Part shown: positions 8,831-18,124 of the stretch, piece by piece | Layout: the number at the start of each line of letters is the position of its first letter | Numbering within the stretch: the first letter of the stretch is position 1 | Assembly (NCBI GenBank): GCA_002070185.1 | Contig: MWCT01000012.1 | Span: 39,916-103,915, forward strand | DNA length: 64,000 nt | Direction of reading: 5' to 3' | Origin: a candidate division BRC1 bacterium ADurb.Bin183 | Lineage (GTDB): Bacteria; Sumerlaeota; Sumerlaeia; MWCT01 | Notes under the pieces: generated by a model | What the model was told of the DNA's origin: nothing | The model's input: only the letters and a program-made list of their open reading frames with translations | The model's database searches: none | Translations under genes and position numbers: made by a program

Positions 8831-9196
8831 CCGCCTGATTCTTCAAAATAGTTGCAATTTGTTAAAAATAATAGTGCCCGCCGGAGGCCCTGTTTTATAA
8901 AGGAGTTAAATAAACAAACCAGTTAAAGAATGGGTTTCCGATGATGAATAAGAGCCAAACAAAGCAGAGGATGGGCAATCAAGATATATTTTGAGGATGC
9001 AAACGCGACGGCATTTTAGCGATTTGGTGCTGGCGGAGCGGTTGACAGGTCGTCTGGGTTTGTGATCGTATTTATTCAATTGCGGGGCTTTTATACGCGC
9101 AGCCGGCGCGTGTGGCACGCCATTCCCAGCTTTCCCCCGCCATCTCCCCCTTTTCATCTCTCAACGGACACATATATTTTTTCACTATTTTGAAGG
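8831..9196. repeat. Left direct repeat flanking the DUF262 gene
   Basis: Three blocks match the right copy at 11315-11575 in the same orientation: 8831-8897 (with GTTGCAATTTGTTAAAAATA), 8942-8970 (GAATAAGAGCCAAACAAAGC) and 9031-9196 (starting GCGGAGCGGTTGACAGGTCG). Across these roughly 260 bases most positions agree; by eye about nine in ten. This copy has about 45 and 60 extra bases between the blocks that the right copy lacks. It ends 14 bases before the stop codon of the DUF262 gene. It fills the gene-free stretch between the EamA gene and the DUF262 gene. No transposase or coding sequence was recognised in it. Confidence 0.85.
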
Positions 9197-9209
9197 ATCA
9201 AGGATCCAT

Positions 9210-11081
9210 TCATGACTCTATTCTTTCCACTTGAGTCTCAATTCCATCAACATCATCTTCATCGGTTATAATCAAATCTTCTACATTTGGGCTTTCTTTT
9301 GTCTTCCACCGCTGATTTATCCATTGAATTATTTCATTTCTGCGTTTATCGAACTCTATCCTTGTCCAATCATCATATTGGGAAATTTTACGCTCCTGCC
9401 GAATATCGGAGTTGATGTAACTGGGACTCTGTCCCGGCTGCCCTTTCTTACGTTCGAACTCGAAGTTCGAATATTTGGAATTATCCTTTGTGAGTACAAG
9501 GTTACCAATGTCATGCAGACATTCCTTGATGTCCTCTGGGTTTTTCCATACTTCTTTCCAGTGAGAACCCTCCATGAGATTCTGTGGGAGTATGTGTTCG
9601 ATGGTGGAATCCTTCAAATCCTTCCAATCCAGGCGTGGTTGTTTCCCTTGCCCTTCTGTCGCCAATAAATGAAGTTCATACTCATACAGCGTATATTTCA
9701 GGCGATTACGGCTTCCATACCAGTCGCTGGGCTGAGCGTTCGAACTCTGAAAAGAATCTTCGCTGGCGTAATACCGCGTCAGTTCGTGTATTGACTCAGT
9801 AATACCGGGTAGTGATTGAGGTTTTTCGAGAACTTCATTGCCCCAGCGATAGAAACTGGATTTCCCTGAATCGCTTCGTCGGCCGCGATACAGAAATACC
9901 CGGTACGCATAAATCTCGAGTGCTTTTAGAAGTGAGATGTAATTCTCTTCAATAATTTTATCGGATTCTCGATGTTTCCGGGCGGCAACAAGGAGTGGCA
10001 GAAAATTTGCAATGTTGCCGGTGTTGTGAATTTTGGTTAGCCAAATCAATTCATCGCCAGATATAGTGTTGGAGGATGTTGGACTGGTTATAATAGCATA
10101 GTGCTTTGAAATGGCTCCAAGGTTATTCGAAAAATCTTTTATGAATTTTTTTGTGTCTTCTTTGGACTTAATGTTAAAGTTTTTCAGTGGAATACAATCA
10201 TCATTCTTAAATCCATTGTAACCAATCCAGTTCCTGGGTGAATGGGTACAAAATAATGTCCAGGCAGTCCTTAGGCATTGATCTTCGTTGCCAACGCATG
10301 TTCCAAGATTGTTATATACGTCTTTCCAGTTATTATTGATTATAGTGGTTAATGAAGCGCGTTCTACCTCATCGCTTTCATTTCGCGAAACCCAATACAT
10401 TAAATAATTTTTTAATAGCTCTAAAACTGAAAGTCCTTTTCCTCTTGAGTTCATCAACTCAAAAGTCATGCCAATTTCGCATTCCTCCTCGATTGTGTAA
10501 AAGGTAAAAACCAATTTGGAGGTCATTGCAAGGTATAGGGCCCGGAGATAGCCAACACCGCCTTCAGTATCGTCTGCCAATTTTTCCTCTATATGACTTT
10601 TAAAATAATTGTAAGCTGATTGGAGACGTTTTTCATGCGTCGTATCAGGTGTTGTATTAGATTGTCCTGTGTTAAGTAGATTATAAAAATAGTTATTGGC
10701 GTTATTATTGAGTGTCAACTTGCAAGTGGTTTCCGAAAACAAAAAGAGAGATTTTTTCGCTTCATAGGCGGTTTCACCTTTTTCAATCAATTTGCGAATA
10801 ATGATAGATAGATAAAGACAAGAGGTGACGAGCCTTTGTTGACCATCCACAATATCAACTGTTTCAAGCCTGTCAATTCCGTAAATCTTGGCGGGCTTGC
10901 TTTTTTCTTGGTAGACCACCACCGTTCCGGCATAGTGATTTTTTACCTCTTCATTCACCAGTGCATCAATATCTTGAATGAAATCATTCCATTGTTTTTT
11001 ATCCCATGCATATCCTCGTTGGTAATCTGGGACTTGAAATAGGTTTTTTGAAAATAAGTCATTGAGTGTTTTCTTTTCCAT
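9210..11081 (-). CDS. DUF262/DUF1524 protein, GmrSD-like putative restriction/defence nuclease
   Basis: This 623-residue protein has the two halves of GmrSD-type proteins in one chain. The N-terminal DUF262 (ParB/sulfiredoxin-like NTPase) half carries QVPDYQRGYAW (residues 16-26), DIVDGQQRL (77-84) and FELMNSRGKGLSVLELLKNY. The C-terminal DUF1524 half has TIEHILPQN (about 493-501), then DIGNLVLT and NSKYSNFEFERKK, the His-Asn-type nuclease signature. In the family these act as type IV restriction systems against phages with modified DNA, or as related defence proteins; that role here is inference. The RBS AAAGGAG is strong. The gene is visibly richer in A and T than its neighbours, stands alone, and is bracketed by direct repeats, all suggesting acquisition. 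Confidence 0.85.
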   Translation of the reverse strand: MEKKTLNDLFSKNLFQVPDYQRGYAWDKKQWNDFIQDIDALVNEEVKNHYAGTVVVYQEKSKPAKIYGIDRLETVDIVDGQQRLVTSCLYLSIIIRKLIEKGETAYEAKKSLFLFSETTCKLTLNNNANNYFYNLLNTGQSNTTPDTTHEKRLQSAYNYFKSHIEEKLADDTEGGVGYLRALYLAMTSKLVFTFYTIEEECEIGMTFELMNSRGKGLSVLELLKNYLMYWVSRNESDEVERASLTTIINNNWKDVYNNLGTCVGNEDQCLRTAWTLFCTHSPRNWIGYNGFKNDDCIPLKNFNIKSKEDTKKFIKDFSNNLGAISKHYAIITSPTSSNTISGDELIWLTKIHNTGNIANFLPLLVAARKHRESDKIIEENYISLLKALEIYAYRVFLYRGRRSDSGKSSFYRWGNEVLEKPQSLPGITESIHELTRYYASEDSFQSSNAQPSDWYGSRNRLKYTLYEYELHLLATEGQGKQPRLDWKDLKDSTIEHILPQNLMEGSHWKEVWKNPEDIKECLHDIGNLVLTKDNSKYSNFEFERKKGQPGQSPSYINSDIRQERKISQYDDWTRIEFDKRRNEIIQWINQRWKTKESPNVEDLIITDEDDVDGIETQVERIES

Positions 11082-11823
11082 AATTACTCCTTTATATCTA
11101 TATCTGATGAGTCAGAAAAGATCTGCTCATACAAGTCTATTCTTCCATTTTAAAAGTTCGTGCAACCTACCTTTGATAAGTGGAGTTATAAAACATGGGT
11201 TTTCTCTTTTGAGGTTTTCACAATCGAAACCAGCTATTTAGCAATTTCATTGCATTCCTTCAAAATGGATTTCAACCATTTATTATCAATAGATTTATAA
11301 GAAAATAATAATTCCCCCCTGATTTTTCAAAATTGTTGCAATTTGTTAAAAATAATAGTGTCCGCCGGTGACCCTGTTTTATTGGTGAATAAGAGCCAAA
11401 CAAAGCAGAGGGCGGAATGGTTGACAGGTCGTCTGGGTTTGTGGTCGCATCTATTCAATTGCAGGGCTTTTATTCACGCTGCCGGAGCGTGCGGCATGCC
11501 ATGCTCAGCTTTCCCCCGCCATTTCCCACTTTTCAACTCTCAACGAACACATATATTTTTTCATTATTTTGAAGGTGGAGGGTTGGTTGGTGTATTAAAA
11601 AAGTATTTAAATATTATTAAATAATTCACCTTTTTTTGTGTGACAGTCCTGTTTGAGTGGTATATTAGATTTAGCGAGACAGGATTTCGAGAGTAAAGAG
11701 AAGCCATTCCTCTCCCCCTAACCTCATCCACATCTCACCCGCTGCGGCGGCTTTTTTATTTGAGCTTTACAATTGCTGCATTAAAAGAGCAGAGTCTTTT
11801 CAAAATTTTGGGGAGGTTATTCC
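11082..11823. other. Gene-free region right of the DUF262 gene
   Basis: A 742-base gap between two divergently read genes. 11082-11314 is the AT-rich upstream region of the DUF262 gene, with no promoter I would defend. 11315-11575 is the right direct repeat. 11576-11823 leads to the transglutaminase-like gene and holds nothing else recognisable apart from its RBS. Confidence 0.6.
11315..11575. repeat. Right direct repeat flanking the DUF262 gene
   Basis: This is the shorter copy of the repeat at 8831-9196, in the same orientation, starting CCCCTGATTTTTCAAAATTG and ending TTCATTATTTTGAAGG. It is continuous where the left copy is interrupted twice. An open frame of 93 codons crosses it (11343-11624), but the left copy has a stop in the matching frame, so I do not treat it as a gene. 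Confidence 0.85.
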
Positions 11824-13299
11824 ATGAAACATCTTTTTTCAATGGTCGTTGCAATCTTTGCTCTTTTGGCGGTATTTCCAACTGTTTCTGTTTCTGAAAA
11901 TACTGCCGAACCTGTTCAACATGCCCGCGAGCTTTTGCGCACTGGCGATATAAAGATGGCTGAGAAGGTTCTCACCGATGCGTTAATAACCGACATGAAC
12001 GCGGATAAATTTGCCATTAGATGGGAAATGGAACGTATCCGCCGCATTCGGCTTGATTATGATACTTCAGAGGATGAATTGACCTCCGAGTGCATCAGGA
12101 AGATAAAGAATTGCACAAAAGATGAGGTTCGTCAATGGGAAGCAGAAGGCAAGTTTGATGTGATGATGATTGACGGGCAGAAGAGATTTTTTTCCTCGTC
12201 GGTTTCCAATCTTGCCAAAAGATATCCTGAGATTCGCAAACGTTTTAAGGATTATTCAGAAAAGGACAGTTTTGGGGAACGCATTCTTGCTATGGCGCTT
12301 CGTATGAAGGATGAGGCAAAGAAAGGCAATTCGCCTTATGTGGCTCCTTTCCGTTTGGGGGCAAAGCAAACGCTCACCCCCAAAAAGGAATTTGTCATGG
12401 CGGGAGAGACGATACGCGTTTGGCTGCCTTATCCGCGGGAAACGGATTGTCAGAAGGATATCACTCTTATCAGCGCCACCCCTGAGCCAAAAGCGATAGA
12501 CGCTCCGCAAAGCAATATTCGCTCTGTTTATTTTGAGGCGGATGTCAGCGATGACAAACAAACATCATTCAGCGTGCAGTATGAATTTACCTCTTATGGT
12601 TTTTATCAAGAGGTGGATCCCGCTAAAGTGAAAGAGGATTTATCAGATCCTGTTTACATTCAGCATATTTCCGAGGAAGAGCCTCATATTATTTTCACGC
12701 CGGAAATCAAGGCGCTGGCAAAGAAGATAGTCGGCGATGAGAAAAATCCATACATCAAAGGGAAATTAATATATAACTGGATTTGCGAAAATATTGTTTA
12801 CAGTTATTCTCGGGAATATTCCACGCTGCTGAATATTCCGATGTATGTTTATGAACATCGTTATGGCGATTGCGGGCAGCTGGGCTTGTTATTGATAACG
12901 ATGTGCCGAAGCGTGGGCGTTCCGGCGGCATGGCGTTCCGGGTGGGAATGCATGTCCGGCGATGGATGGGGAATGCACGATTGGGCGGCGATTTATATCA
13001 AGCCTTATGGGTGGCTTTTTGCGGATCCGTATATGGGCGTCTGGGCGATGCACGAATCCACGCTGCCGGAAAAAGAGCGTTTATTCCTGAAGGATTTTTA
13101 TTATGGGAATCTTGACCCTTGGCGGTTGGAGGCGAATGCGCAAAATAATGCTCCGCTCAAACCTGCGAAGTTTGATTTTCGCTCTGAAACGGTGGATTTC
13201 CAGCGCGGCGAGGTCGAGTCCGGCGGGCGCAATCTTTATTTTGGGGAGTTTCGCAGAAGCATGCGTTTGGAAAAAATCAAAGACCTTTTAGAAAAGTAA
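11824..13299 (+). CDS. Secreted transglutaminase-like (papain-fold) protein
   Basis: This 491-residue protein starts with a signal peptide (about residues 1-24, cleavage near SVSEN). Residues 30-175 are helical and unlike anything I recognise. The C-terminal half is a transglutaminase-like domain with all three catalytic residues visible: Cys350 in RYGDCGQLG, His385 in GMHDWAAIYI and Asp401 in FADPYMG. Bacterial members act outside the membrane as proteases, amidases or cross-linkers; the activity here is undetermined. GGGGAGG precedes the ATG. The next gene follows after only six bases, so the two probably share one transcript. Confidence 0.8.
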   Translation: MKHLFSMVVAIFALLAVFPTVSVSENTAEPVQHARELLRTGDIKMAEKVLTDALITDMNADKFAIRWEMERIRRIRLDYDTSEDELTSECIRKIKNCTKDEVRQWEAEGKFDVMMIDGQKRFFSSSVSNLAKRYPEIRKRFKDYSEKDSFGERILAMALRMKDEAKKGNSPYVAPFRLGAKQTLTPKKEFVMAGETIRVWLPYPRETDCQKDITLISATPEPKAIDAPQSNIRSVYFEADVSDDKQTSFSVQYEFTSYGFYQEVDPAKVKEDLSDPVYIQHISEEEPHIIFTPEIKALAKKIVGDEKNPYIKGKLIYNWICENIVYSYSREYSTLLNIPMYVYEHRYGDCGQLGLLLITMCRSVGVPAAWRSGWECMSGDGWGMHDWAAIYIKPYGWLFADPYMGVWAMHESTLPEKERLFLKDFYYGNLDPWRLEANAQNNAPLKPAKFDFRSETVDFQRGEVESGGRNLYFGEFRRSMRLEKIKDLLEK

Positions 13300-13305
13300 A
13301 ATCAT

Positions 13306-14088
13306 ATGAACGATTTAAGAAAAGTCCTTCTCGATGCTATCCGCCAAGCGGGCGATGTGCTTATGAGCTATTACGGCAAGCTGGAACATATTCAAACCAA
13401 AACCGGCGAGATTGACCTTGTTACTGAAGCAGACCATCATTCCGAAAAAACAATCATCGGCGCCATTCGCCAAAATTTTCCCGAGCATCGGATTCTTGCG
13501 GAGGAATCAGGTATGAATGCGTCCGGTTCTTCGGATGTGCGCTGGGTGATAGACCCGCTGGACGGCACGACAAACTTTGCGCATTCATTCCCCGCATTTT
13601 GCGTTTCAATCGGCGTCGAACAGGCGGACAAAATGATTCTGGGCGCTGTGTATAATCCTTATTACAAGGAATTATTTTCCGCCGGACGCGACGAAGGCGC
13701 ATTTTTGAATGAGCGGCAGATTCGCGTGTCGCAGATTAAAGAACTGAATACGAGCCTTTTAACAACAGGCTTTGCTTATGATAGGCGGGAACGGGCGGAT
13801 TATTATCTAAATTTTTTCAAGACGTTTATGATGCGCTGCCATGGGGTTAGGCGCGTGGGGGCGGCGGCGTTGGATATGTGCGCGGTAGCCTGCGGACGAA
13901 TTGAGGGTTATTGGGAGGAGAATTTAAAACCATGGGACACGGCTGCGGGCTGGTTGATTGTCGAGGAGGCTGGGGGTCGCGTCAGCGATTTCACCGGAGG
14001 GCATTTTTCGATTGATAAAAAACAGCTTCTTGCCACAAACAATTTCATCCATAAAGAGATGACGCAAATCATGTCATCATTATTGTAA
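13306..14088 (+). CDS. suhB: Inositol-1-monophosphatase family phosphatase (SuhB-like)
   Basis: This is a Mg-dependent, Li-sensitive-type phosphatase that removes phosphate from inositol 1-phosphate or similar sugar phosphates. Visible motifs are TEADHHSE, Glu67 in ILAEESG, the DPLDGTTNF signature with Asp83 and Asp86, and Asp211 in KPWDTAAGWLIVEEAGG. The length (260) is normal. It is co-transcribed with the transglutaminase-like gene and followed by a clear bidirectional terminator. Whether the true substrate is inositol phosphate, 3'-phosphoadenosine phosphate or another sugar phosphate cannot be told. In E. coli SuhB also binds the transcription machinery. Confidence 0.85.
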   Translation: MNDLRKVLLDAIRQAGDVLMSYYGKLEHIQTKTGEIDLVTEADHHSEKTIIGAIRQNFPEHRILAEESGMNASGSSDVRWVIDPLDGTTNFAHSFPAFCVSIGVEQADKMILGAVYNPYYKELFSAGRDEGAFLNERQIRVSQIKELNTSLLTTGFAYDRRERADYYLNFFKTFMMRCHGVRRVGAAALDMCAVACGRIEGYWEENLKPWDTAAGWLIVEEAGGRVSDFTGGHFSIDKKQLLATNNFIHKEMTQIMSSLL

Positions 14089-14101
14089 ACAACACACAAT
14101 A

Positions 14102-14135
14102 AAAAAGGCGGGTTCGCAATCCGACCCGCCTTTTT
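14102..14135. terminator. Bidirectional rho-independent terminator
   Basis: A 12-bp perfect stem, AAAAAGGCGGGT against ACCCGCCTTTTT, with a 10-base loop. It has T-runs on both strands. It lies between the converging suhB-type gene and the HU gene and can serve both. Confidence 0.9.
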
Positions 14136-14202
14136 CTTTCCGCTCATTTTTGGATGATGCGGAAATTTAAAGCTCCCCTGAAGGAACGGCGAACTGTAAA
14201 AA

Positions 14203-14475
14203 TCAGATCAACTCTTTGAGTTTTTCCGCCGGCTTAAAACGCACCGTCTTGGACGCGGGGATGCTAATTTCCTCGCCGGTCTTGGGGTTGCGTCCTTTGC
14301 GGGCTTTGCGCTTGGCAACGGCAAAACTGCCAAATCCGGGAACGAGGCATTTTTTGTCTTTTTTGATGGCTTTGCCAATGATGGCAAAGACGGCATCAAA
14401 AATTTCTTGGGCTTTGGCTTTGCTCTGGATATCGGTTTCTTTAACCAGGGCTTCAATCATTTCGGCTTTTGTCAT
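14203..14475 (-). CDS. hup: HU-family DNA-binding protein
   Basis: A 90-residue nucleoid protein of normal HU length. It has the helical dimer half (MTKAEMIEALVKETDI) and the DNA-binding beta arm with GFGSFAVAKRKARKGRNPKTGEEI, which includes the conserved GRNP. HU bends and compacts DNA as a dimer. The RBS GGAAGGAGA is strong. A second, more divergent HU/IHF-like gene occurs at 26438. Confidence 0.95.
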   Translation of the reverse strand: MTKAEMIEALVKETDIQSKAKAQEIFDAVFAIIGKAIKKDKKCLVPGFGSFAVAKRKARKGRNPKTGEEISIPASKTVRFKPAEKLKELI

Positions 14476-14594
14476 AGAGAATTCTCCTTCCTTTCGTTAT
14501 ATTATTTAAAGGGCAACGCCCCTTAAATCCCCATTCACAATACGAATCACAAAGAAAGATAACTATCATAGTTTTCCGAACAACAACGAATAAT

Positions 14595-14624
14595 CTTGTA
14601 TGTAATGATGCCTTCAATTGTCAA
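14595..14624 (-). promoter_or_regulatory. Candidate hup promoter
   Basis: Minus-strand TTGACA (14624-14619) and TACAAG (14600-14595) are 18 bases apart, giving a leader of about 115 nt before hup. Pattern match only. Confidence 0.4.
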
Positions 14625-14842
14625 GGCAATTATTAACAGCGGTGAAAATATTTTTACAATTGCGGCTCTGTGGGGCTTGATATACATAGGATTGCCCATG
14701 CGCCCCGCCGCAACGGTTGATTTTATGCGTCTTTTCCTGATTTAAGAGAATGCCGCCCTTAAAAATAGAACCTTATTTTAAATTAGACGCATACAACAAT
14801 GCTCCCAAACTGGTTGCGCCACGCGCCGAGTTCCCATAATCC

Positions 14843-14875
14843 AAAAATAAAATAACGGCGCAATAGGCGCTATTG
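14843..14875 (-). terminator. Possible terminator of the glycan operon
   Basis: CAATAG (14861-14866) pairs with CTATTG (14870-14875) around a 3-base loop. On the minus strand the hairpin is followed, after five bases, by a T-rich run. The stem is short, so this is weak. Confidence 0.35.
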
Positions 14876-14910
14876 GGCACGCGGCGGAAATAAAACCTGT
14901 CTGATTTGGG

Positions 14911-17900
14911 TTAATCGTATTCTCCGACGCAAACATCGCCAAAGCGAACATATCCTGGTTCGGCAGCGGGGCGCGTTCCGTTCGAATATATATTTATTAT
15001 GGGCGCCCATATTCGCGCGCCTTTGGGCGGTTGTGATGCAACGGAAAAACGCGACGGTCCTGCGTGCCGCAGGATGCCTTCCTGCGCGCCAATAACAGGC
15101 GAGCCCGGCAGTATGCCCTGCGATGGGTCTTCTCCAAAAAAAGCAATTCCAAGCGTTGCTGAATGGTTTATTAAGTCAAAGGTTTCAATCATGGACTCAG
15201 CCAATACCAAATTGGCGTTTTGAGGAATCGGTCTCAACGGCGCAACCAAAATGATACCATTTGAATCATGAGGGATTTCAACTTCCGCAGAAGGTTTTTG
15301 AATAATTCCAATAGACCGTTTATCTTCTAATCTTAAATTTGAAAGATTCCCGTTGATACCCCATCCCGGTAAAATTTTTTCTTTGTTGTCTTTTTCTATG
15401 ATGTCTATTGGAATTGTTTTTGGGGCGCGCGCGCCATAAAGCCCGACTGAAAGGCGTTGGTCATTTAGCGCTTCTCCTTCTGATATGCGCCTCAACGATA
15501 AATTGCCGAGGATGGCAGTAATTTCTTCATCCGGTTGAAGATTATATTTTGCCAATGCCCCGCTGACAAGATTAACGGCAATGGAATGCACGCCGGAAGA
15601 TGGGACGCTGATGGGCATGGTGCGAACATCCCATGTATTATCGCCTTTTTCAAAGGGAAGAATCCCCTGAAATTGATTGTCACAGGCGATATCAAGCCAG
15701 ACAGGATGAGGCTTATCATAAGCGCCTTTATCATGCACTGCTTGGATGGTCAGCTCATAAAAGCCGGCATGGGGGAAATCGAACCAATATTCCACTCCGA
15801 CCTTTCTTGTCAAAACAAGCGCGGGTTTGCCTTGATATTCTTTTTCCTCCACAAAGGAATGAAATGGGATAGTGAGATTGCGCGCGGAGAAAGGAATCGG
15901 CTTGGGTAGGTCGAGGATATTCCAAAGCAAAGAGGGATAAGGCGCGGGGTGTTTGAATACTGCGCCGAGGTTGTGTTTGCCGCTTGTCAGATAAATGCCG
16001 CCGTTCGCAATAAAATCGCGAAGAGAACCGCAGGAGCGTCCATCCACGTAGATTTCTACATCATCGAATAAGGAATCGGATGTTTGGCTTTGCGCAGATT
16101 CAATGCTGACTGTGTATGTTGATGCGCCATCCACATCAACCAAACGTTCAAAAAGAATGCTTCCGTTATTCAAAACACTCTGATTATCTTTTTCGTTGTA
16201 TTGAAGCCGAAGTCCATAAGGGAAATTGAGATAAGAGTCTTTGATGTTCACACGAAAAAGATGTATGTCGCAATCTTTATCAAAAGCCGAAGGAGCGAAT
16301 TCAACAAAATTCAAATGTTTGTAAGCCCAATCCAATATCTCTTTGGTGTAATCAATATCCCAAGAACGGGGCAGCCAACCGGATGACAAATTGCGAGCAA
16401 GTCCTCGAAGTTGAGCCAGCCGCACACCGGTTTCCCCTCTTGTGTCATTGAGGCGTATGGTGTTTCGCATAGAAAGACCCGCTTTGGGGAGGTAATAGCG
16501 CAAAGGCTCCCATTCTCCAAAGCTTTGGAAGATGATTGGATCTTCCGGCTTGGCTTTTTCCTTCCAGATTTTGACAACGCGTTTAAAATTGGGATGCGGG
16601 TTAATCATTCTTCCCATGATGGAAAAAATGTTAGCGATTAGAATTGGCGCAAAAATTAAGTATGCGGCACGGCTGCGCCAGACGCCGCGGCTTGTGTTTG
16701 TCCTATGAAGGCGCCCAACAAGCGCAAGACCGAGAAAGATAGATGCATTGAGACTCCACCCGATGTAAGCTGAAACAGGGCTTCTGTTTTCCCATTTCAA
16801 AATAAAGGCGAGTATAACACCGGTTATATAAACAACAAACACGCCCCAAAGAATAAGAGGGGCGGATTTTTCGCGATAGGCAACTTTGACAACCGCCTCT
16901 CCTGAAGGCTCGTCAGCAGAAAACAGCCCCGCCCATCGGGACAGGTAAACGGCTCCTGCTGCGATAAATAAAGCATAAAGCGGAAACAGGGCGCTTAAGT
17001 ATCGCATGTGAAAATAGCGGTCGGCTTTTAAATTGAAAATCAGCACGAAACTTCCAATGATTGATATTATGCCTAATATGCTAATCCACGGTTTATGTTT
17101 CAAACCAGCAAATAGACCGATGCAGAGGATGAGAAAAGCGCCCCATGAAAGTGAAGCCTCAAAGGAGGATAAAGGGTATGAAAAAGATGCGAGGTTGCGT
17201 CGAAAATAATCGAAAAAAAACTCATGTCCGAATTTTATATTGCTGAAAGTCGCCCCGAGTTCGATGCGTTGCTGCAGAATATTAGTCATGCTCCGTATGC
17301 GCGGCATGGCTTTTGTAATGATTAGGACGCCAAGGGCAATCAGGACAAGAAGATAAAAGATTCCCATCGCTTGCCGCCCCTGCCGAAACCAGTTCACAAT
17401 CCATAAGGCGCGCCGATGCCTCGAAGAAGATATTCCCCTTGCTATCATAACGATTACTGCAGGTCCGACAAGAATGCCCGCAAAAGGATGAAAAGCAAGA
17501 CCCAACAAGAAACAGAGCACGGATAATATCATATCAAGCGGATTGGCATCTGAAATATATCTTGCGAAAAATAAGAGCCCTGCGGTGGAAAAGAAAATTA
17601 CCGCAGCATAATAATTGGCGTCAAGGGAGTAGTTAAAGTGATATGAAGAGAAAGCCATGAATGCCGCCCCTATCCATGCCGCCTGCTTGCCAAATGCGCG
17701 GCGAATCATCATGAATAGAACGGGGATGGATAGCGAGCCCCAGAGGACGCAAGGCAGCCGCAGCATTTCCGATGAATCGTGAATTGAAAGAAAAGCCTTT
17801 CCAACAATAAAATGCAAAGGGTGCATTGTATTGAGGATTCGCCAAATCGGTCTTTTACAGTCAAAATAAACATACACCTCATCAAGCCATAGACTCTCCG

Positions 17901-18114
17901 CGCTCAACCAAACAAGCCGCAATAGAAACGCTAAGCCGACCATAATCCAAAGACCGGCGGGGATTGGCTCGAATGAACGCCATGAGGGCAAATCATGCCA
18001 ACGGTCTTGAAGCCCGTTTTCGTAAGATGCGTCAGGGCGATGCGATGTTTTGGCTGGCTTATAGGGATTCGGAGAACTCGCGGCGGCTTTTTTGTGTTTT
18101 GATTGTCTAACCAT
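14911..18114 (-). CDS. Large GT39-like membrane glycosyltransferase with extracytoplasmic C-terminal region
   Basis: The protein has 1067 residues from the ATG at 18114 (MVRQSKHKKAA), which has AAGG upstream and lies ten bases after the asparagine synthetase stop; a longer frame from 18216 would overlap that gene. Residues 50-510 are a GT-C membrane domain with a dozen hydrophobic helices. The first external loop carries the Asp-Glu pair of GT39 enzymes (SLWLDEVYVYFD, D78-E79). Residues 510-1067 are hydrophilic and look like beta-sandwich modules, presumably outside the membrane. Enzymes of this kind use polyprenyl-phosphate sugars, made by GT2 synthases like the one in this operon. Acceptor and function of the long tail are unknown. 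Confidence 0.75.
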   Translation of the reverse strand: MVRQSKHKKAAASSPNPYKPAKTSHRPDASYENGLQDRWHDLPSWRSFEPIPAGLWIMVGLAFLLRLVWLSAESLWLDEVYVYFDCKRPIWRILNTMHPLHFIVGKAFLSIHDSSEMLRLPCVLWGSLSIPVLFMMIRRAFGKQAAWIGAAFMAFSSYHFNYSLDANYYAAVIFFSTAGLLFFARYISDANPLDMILSVLCFLLGLAFHPFAGILVGPAVIVMIARGISSSRHRRALWIVNWFRQGRQAMGIFYLLVLIALGVLIITKAMPRIRSMTNILQQRIELGATFSNIKFGHEFFFDYFRRNLASFSYPLSSFEASLSWGAFLILCIGLFAGLKHKPWISILGIISIIGSFVLIFNLKADRYFHMRYLSALFPLYALFIAAGAVYLSRWAGLFSADEPSGEAVVKVAYREKSAPLILWGVFVVYITGVILAFILKWENRSPVSAYIGWSLNASIFLGLALVGRLHRTNTSRGVWRSRAAYLIFAPILIANIFSIMGRMINPHPNFKRVVKIWKEKAKPEDPIIFQSFGEWEPLRYYLPKAGLSMRNTIRLNDTRGETGVRLAQLRGLARNLSSGWLPRSWDIDYTKEILDWAYKHLNFVEFAPSAFDKDCDIHLFRVNIKDSYLNFPYGLRLQYNEKDNQSVLNNGSILFERLVDVDGASTYTVSIESAQSQTSDSLFDDVEIYVDGRSCGSLRDFIANGGIYLTSGKHNLGAVFKHPAPYPSLLWNILDLPKPIPFSARNLTIPFHSFVEEKEYQGKPALVLTRKVGVEYWFDFPHAGFYELTIQAVHDKGAYDKPHPVWLDIACDNQFQGILPFEKGDNTWDVRTMPISVPSSGVHSIAVNLVSGALAKYNLQPDEEITAILGNLSLRRISEGEALNDQRLSVGLYGARAPKTIPIDIIEKDNKEKILPGWGINGNLSNLRLEDKRSIGIIQKPSAEVEIPHDSNGIILVAPLRPIPQNANLVLAESMIETFDLINHSATLGIAFFGEDPSQGILPGSPVIGAQEGILRHAGPSRFSVASQPPKGARIWAPIINIYSNGTRPAAEPGYVRFGDVCVGEYD

Positions 18115-18124
18115 CAATTTGACC

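Larger units (their letters stand above)
14476..14910. other. Gene-free region between hup and the glycan operon
   Basis: The 435 bases hold the likely hup promoter (14595-14624) at one end and a possible terminator of the glycan operon (14843-14875) at the other. I see no gene or repeat in between. Confidence 0.6.

Noticed and set aside
9042..9075. TTGACA in both repeat copies as a promoter
   Set aside because: No acceptable -10 hexamer follows at 15-19 bases in either copy.
8906..9157. 83-codon minus-strand open frame in the left repeat
   Set aside because: Not kept in the right copy, which lacks some of the bases. Treated as a chance frame.
11343..11624. 93-codon open frame across the right direct repeat
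   Set aside because: The left repeat copy has a stop in the same frame, no RBS is seen, and the product matches no family I know. It is probably incidental to the repeat.
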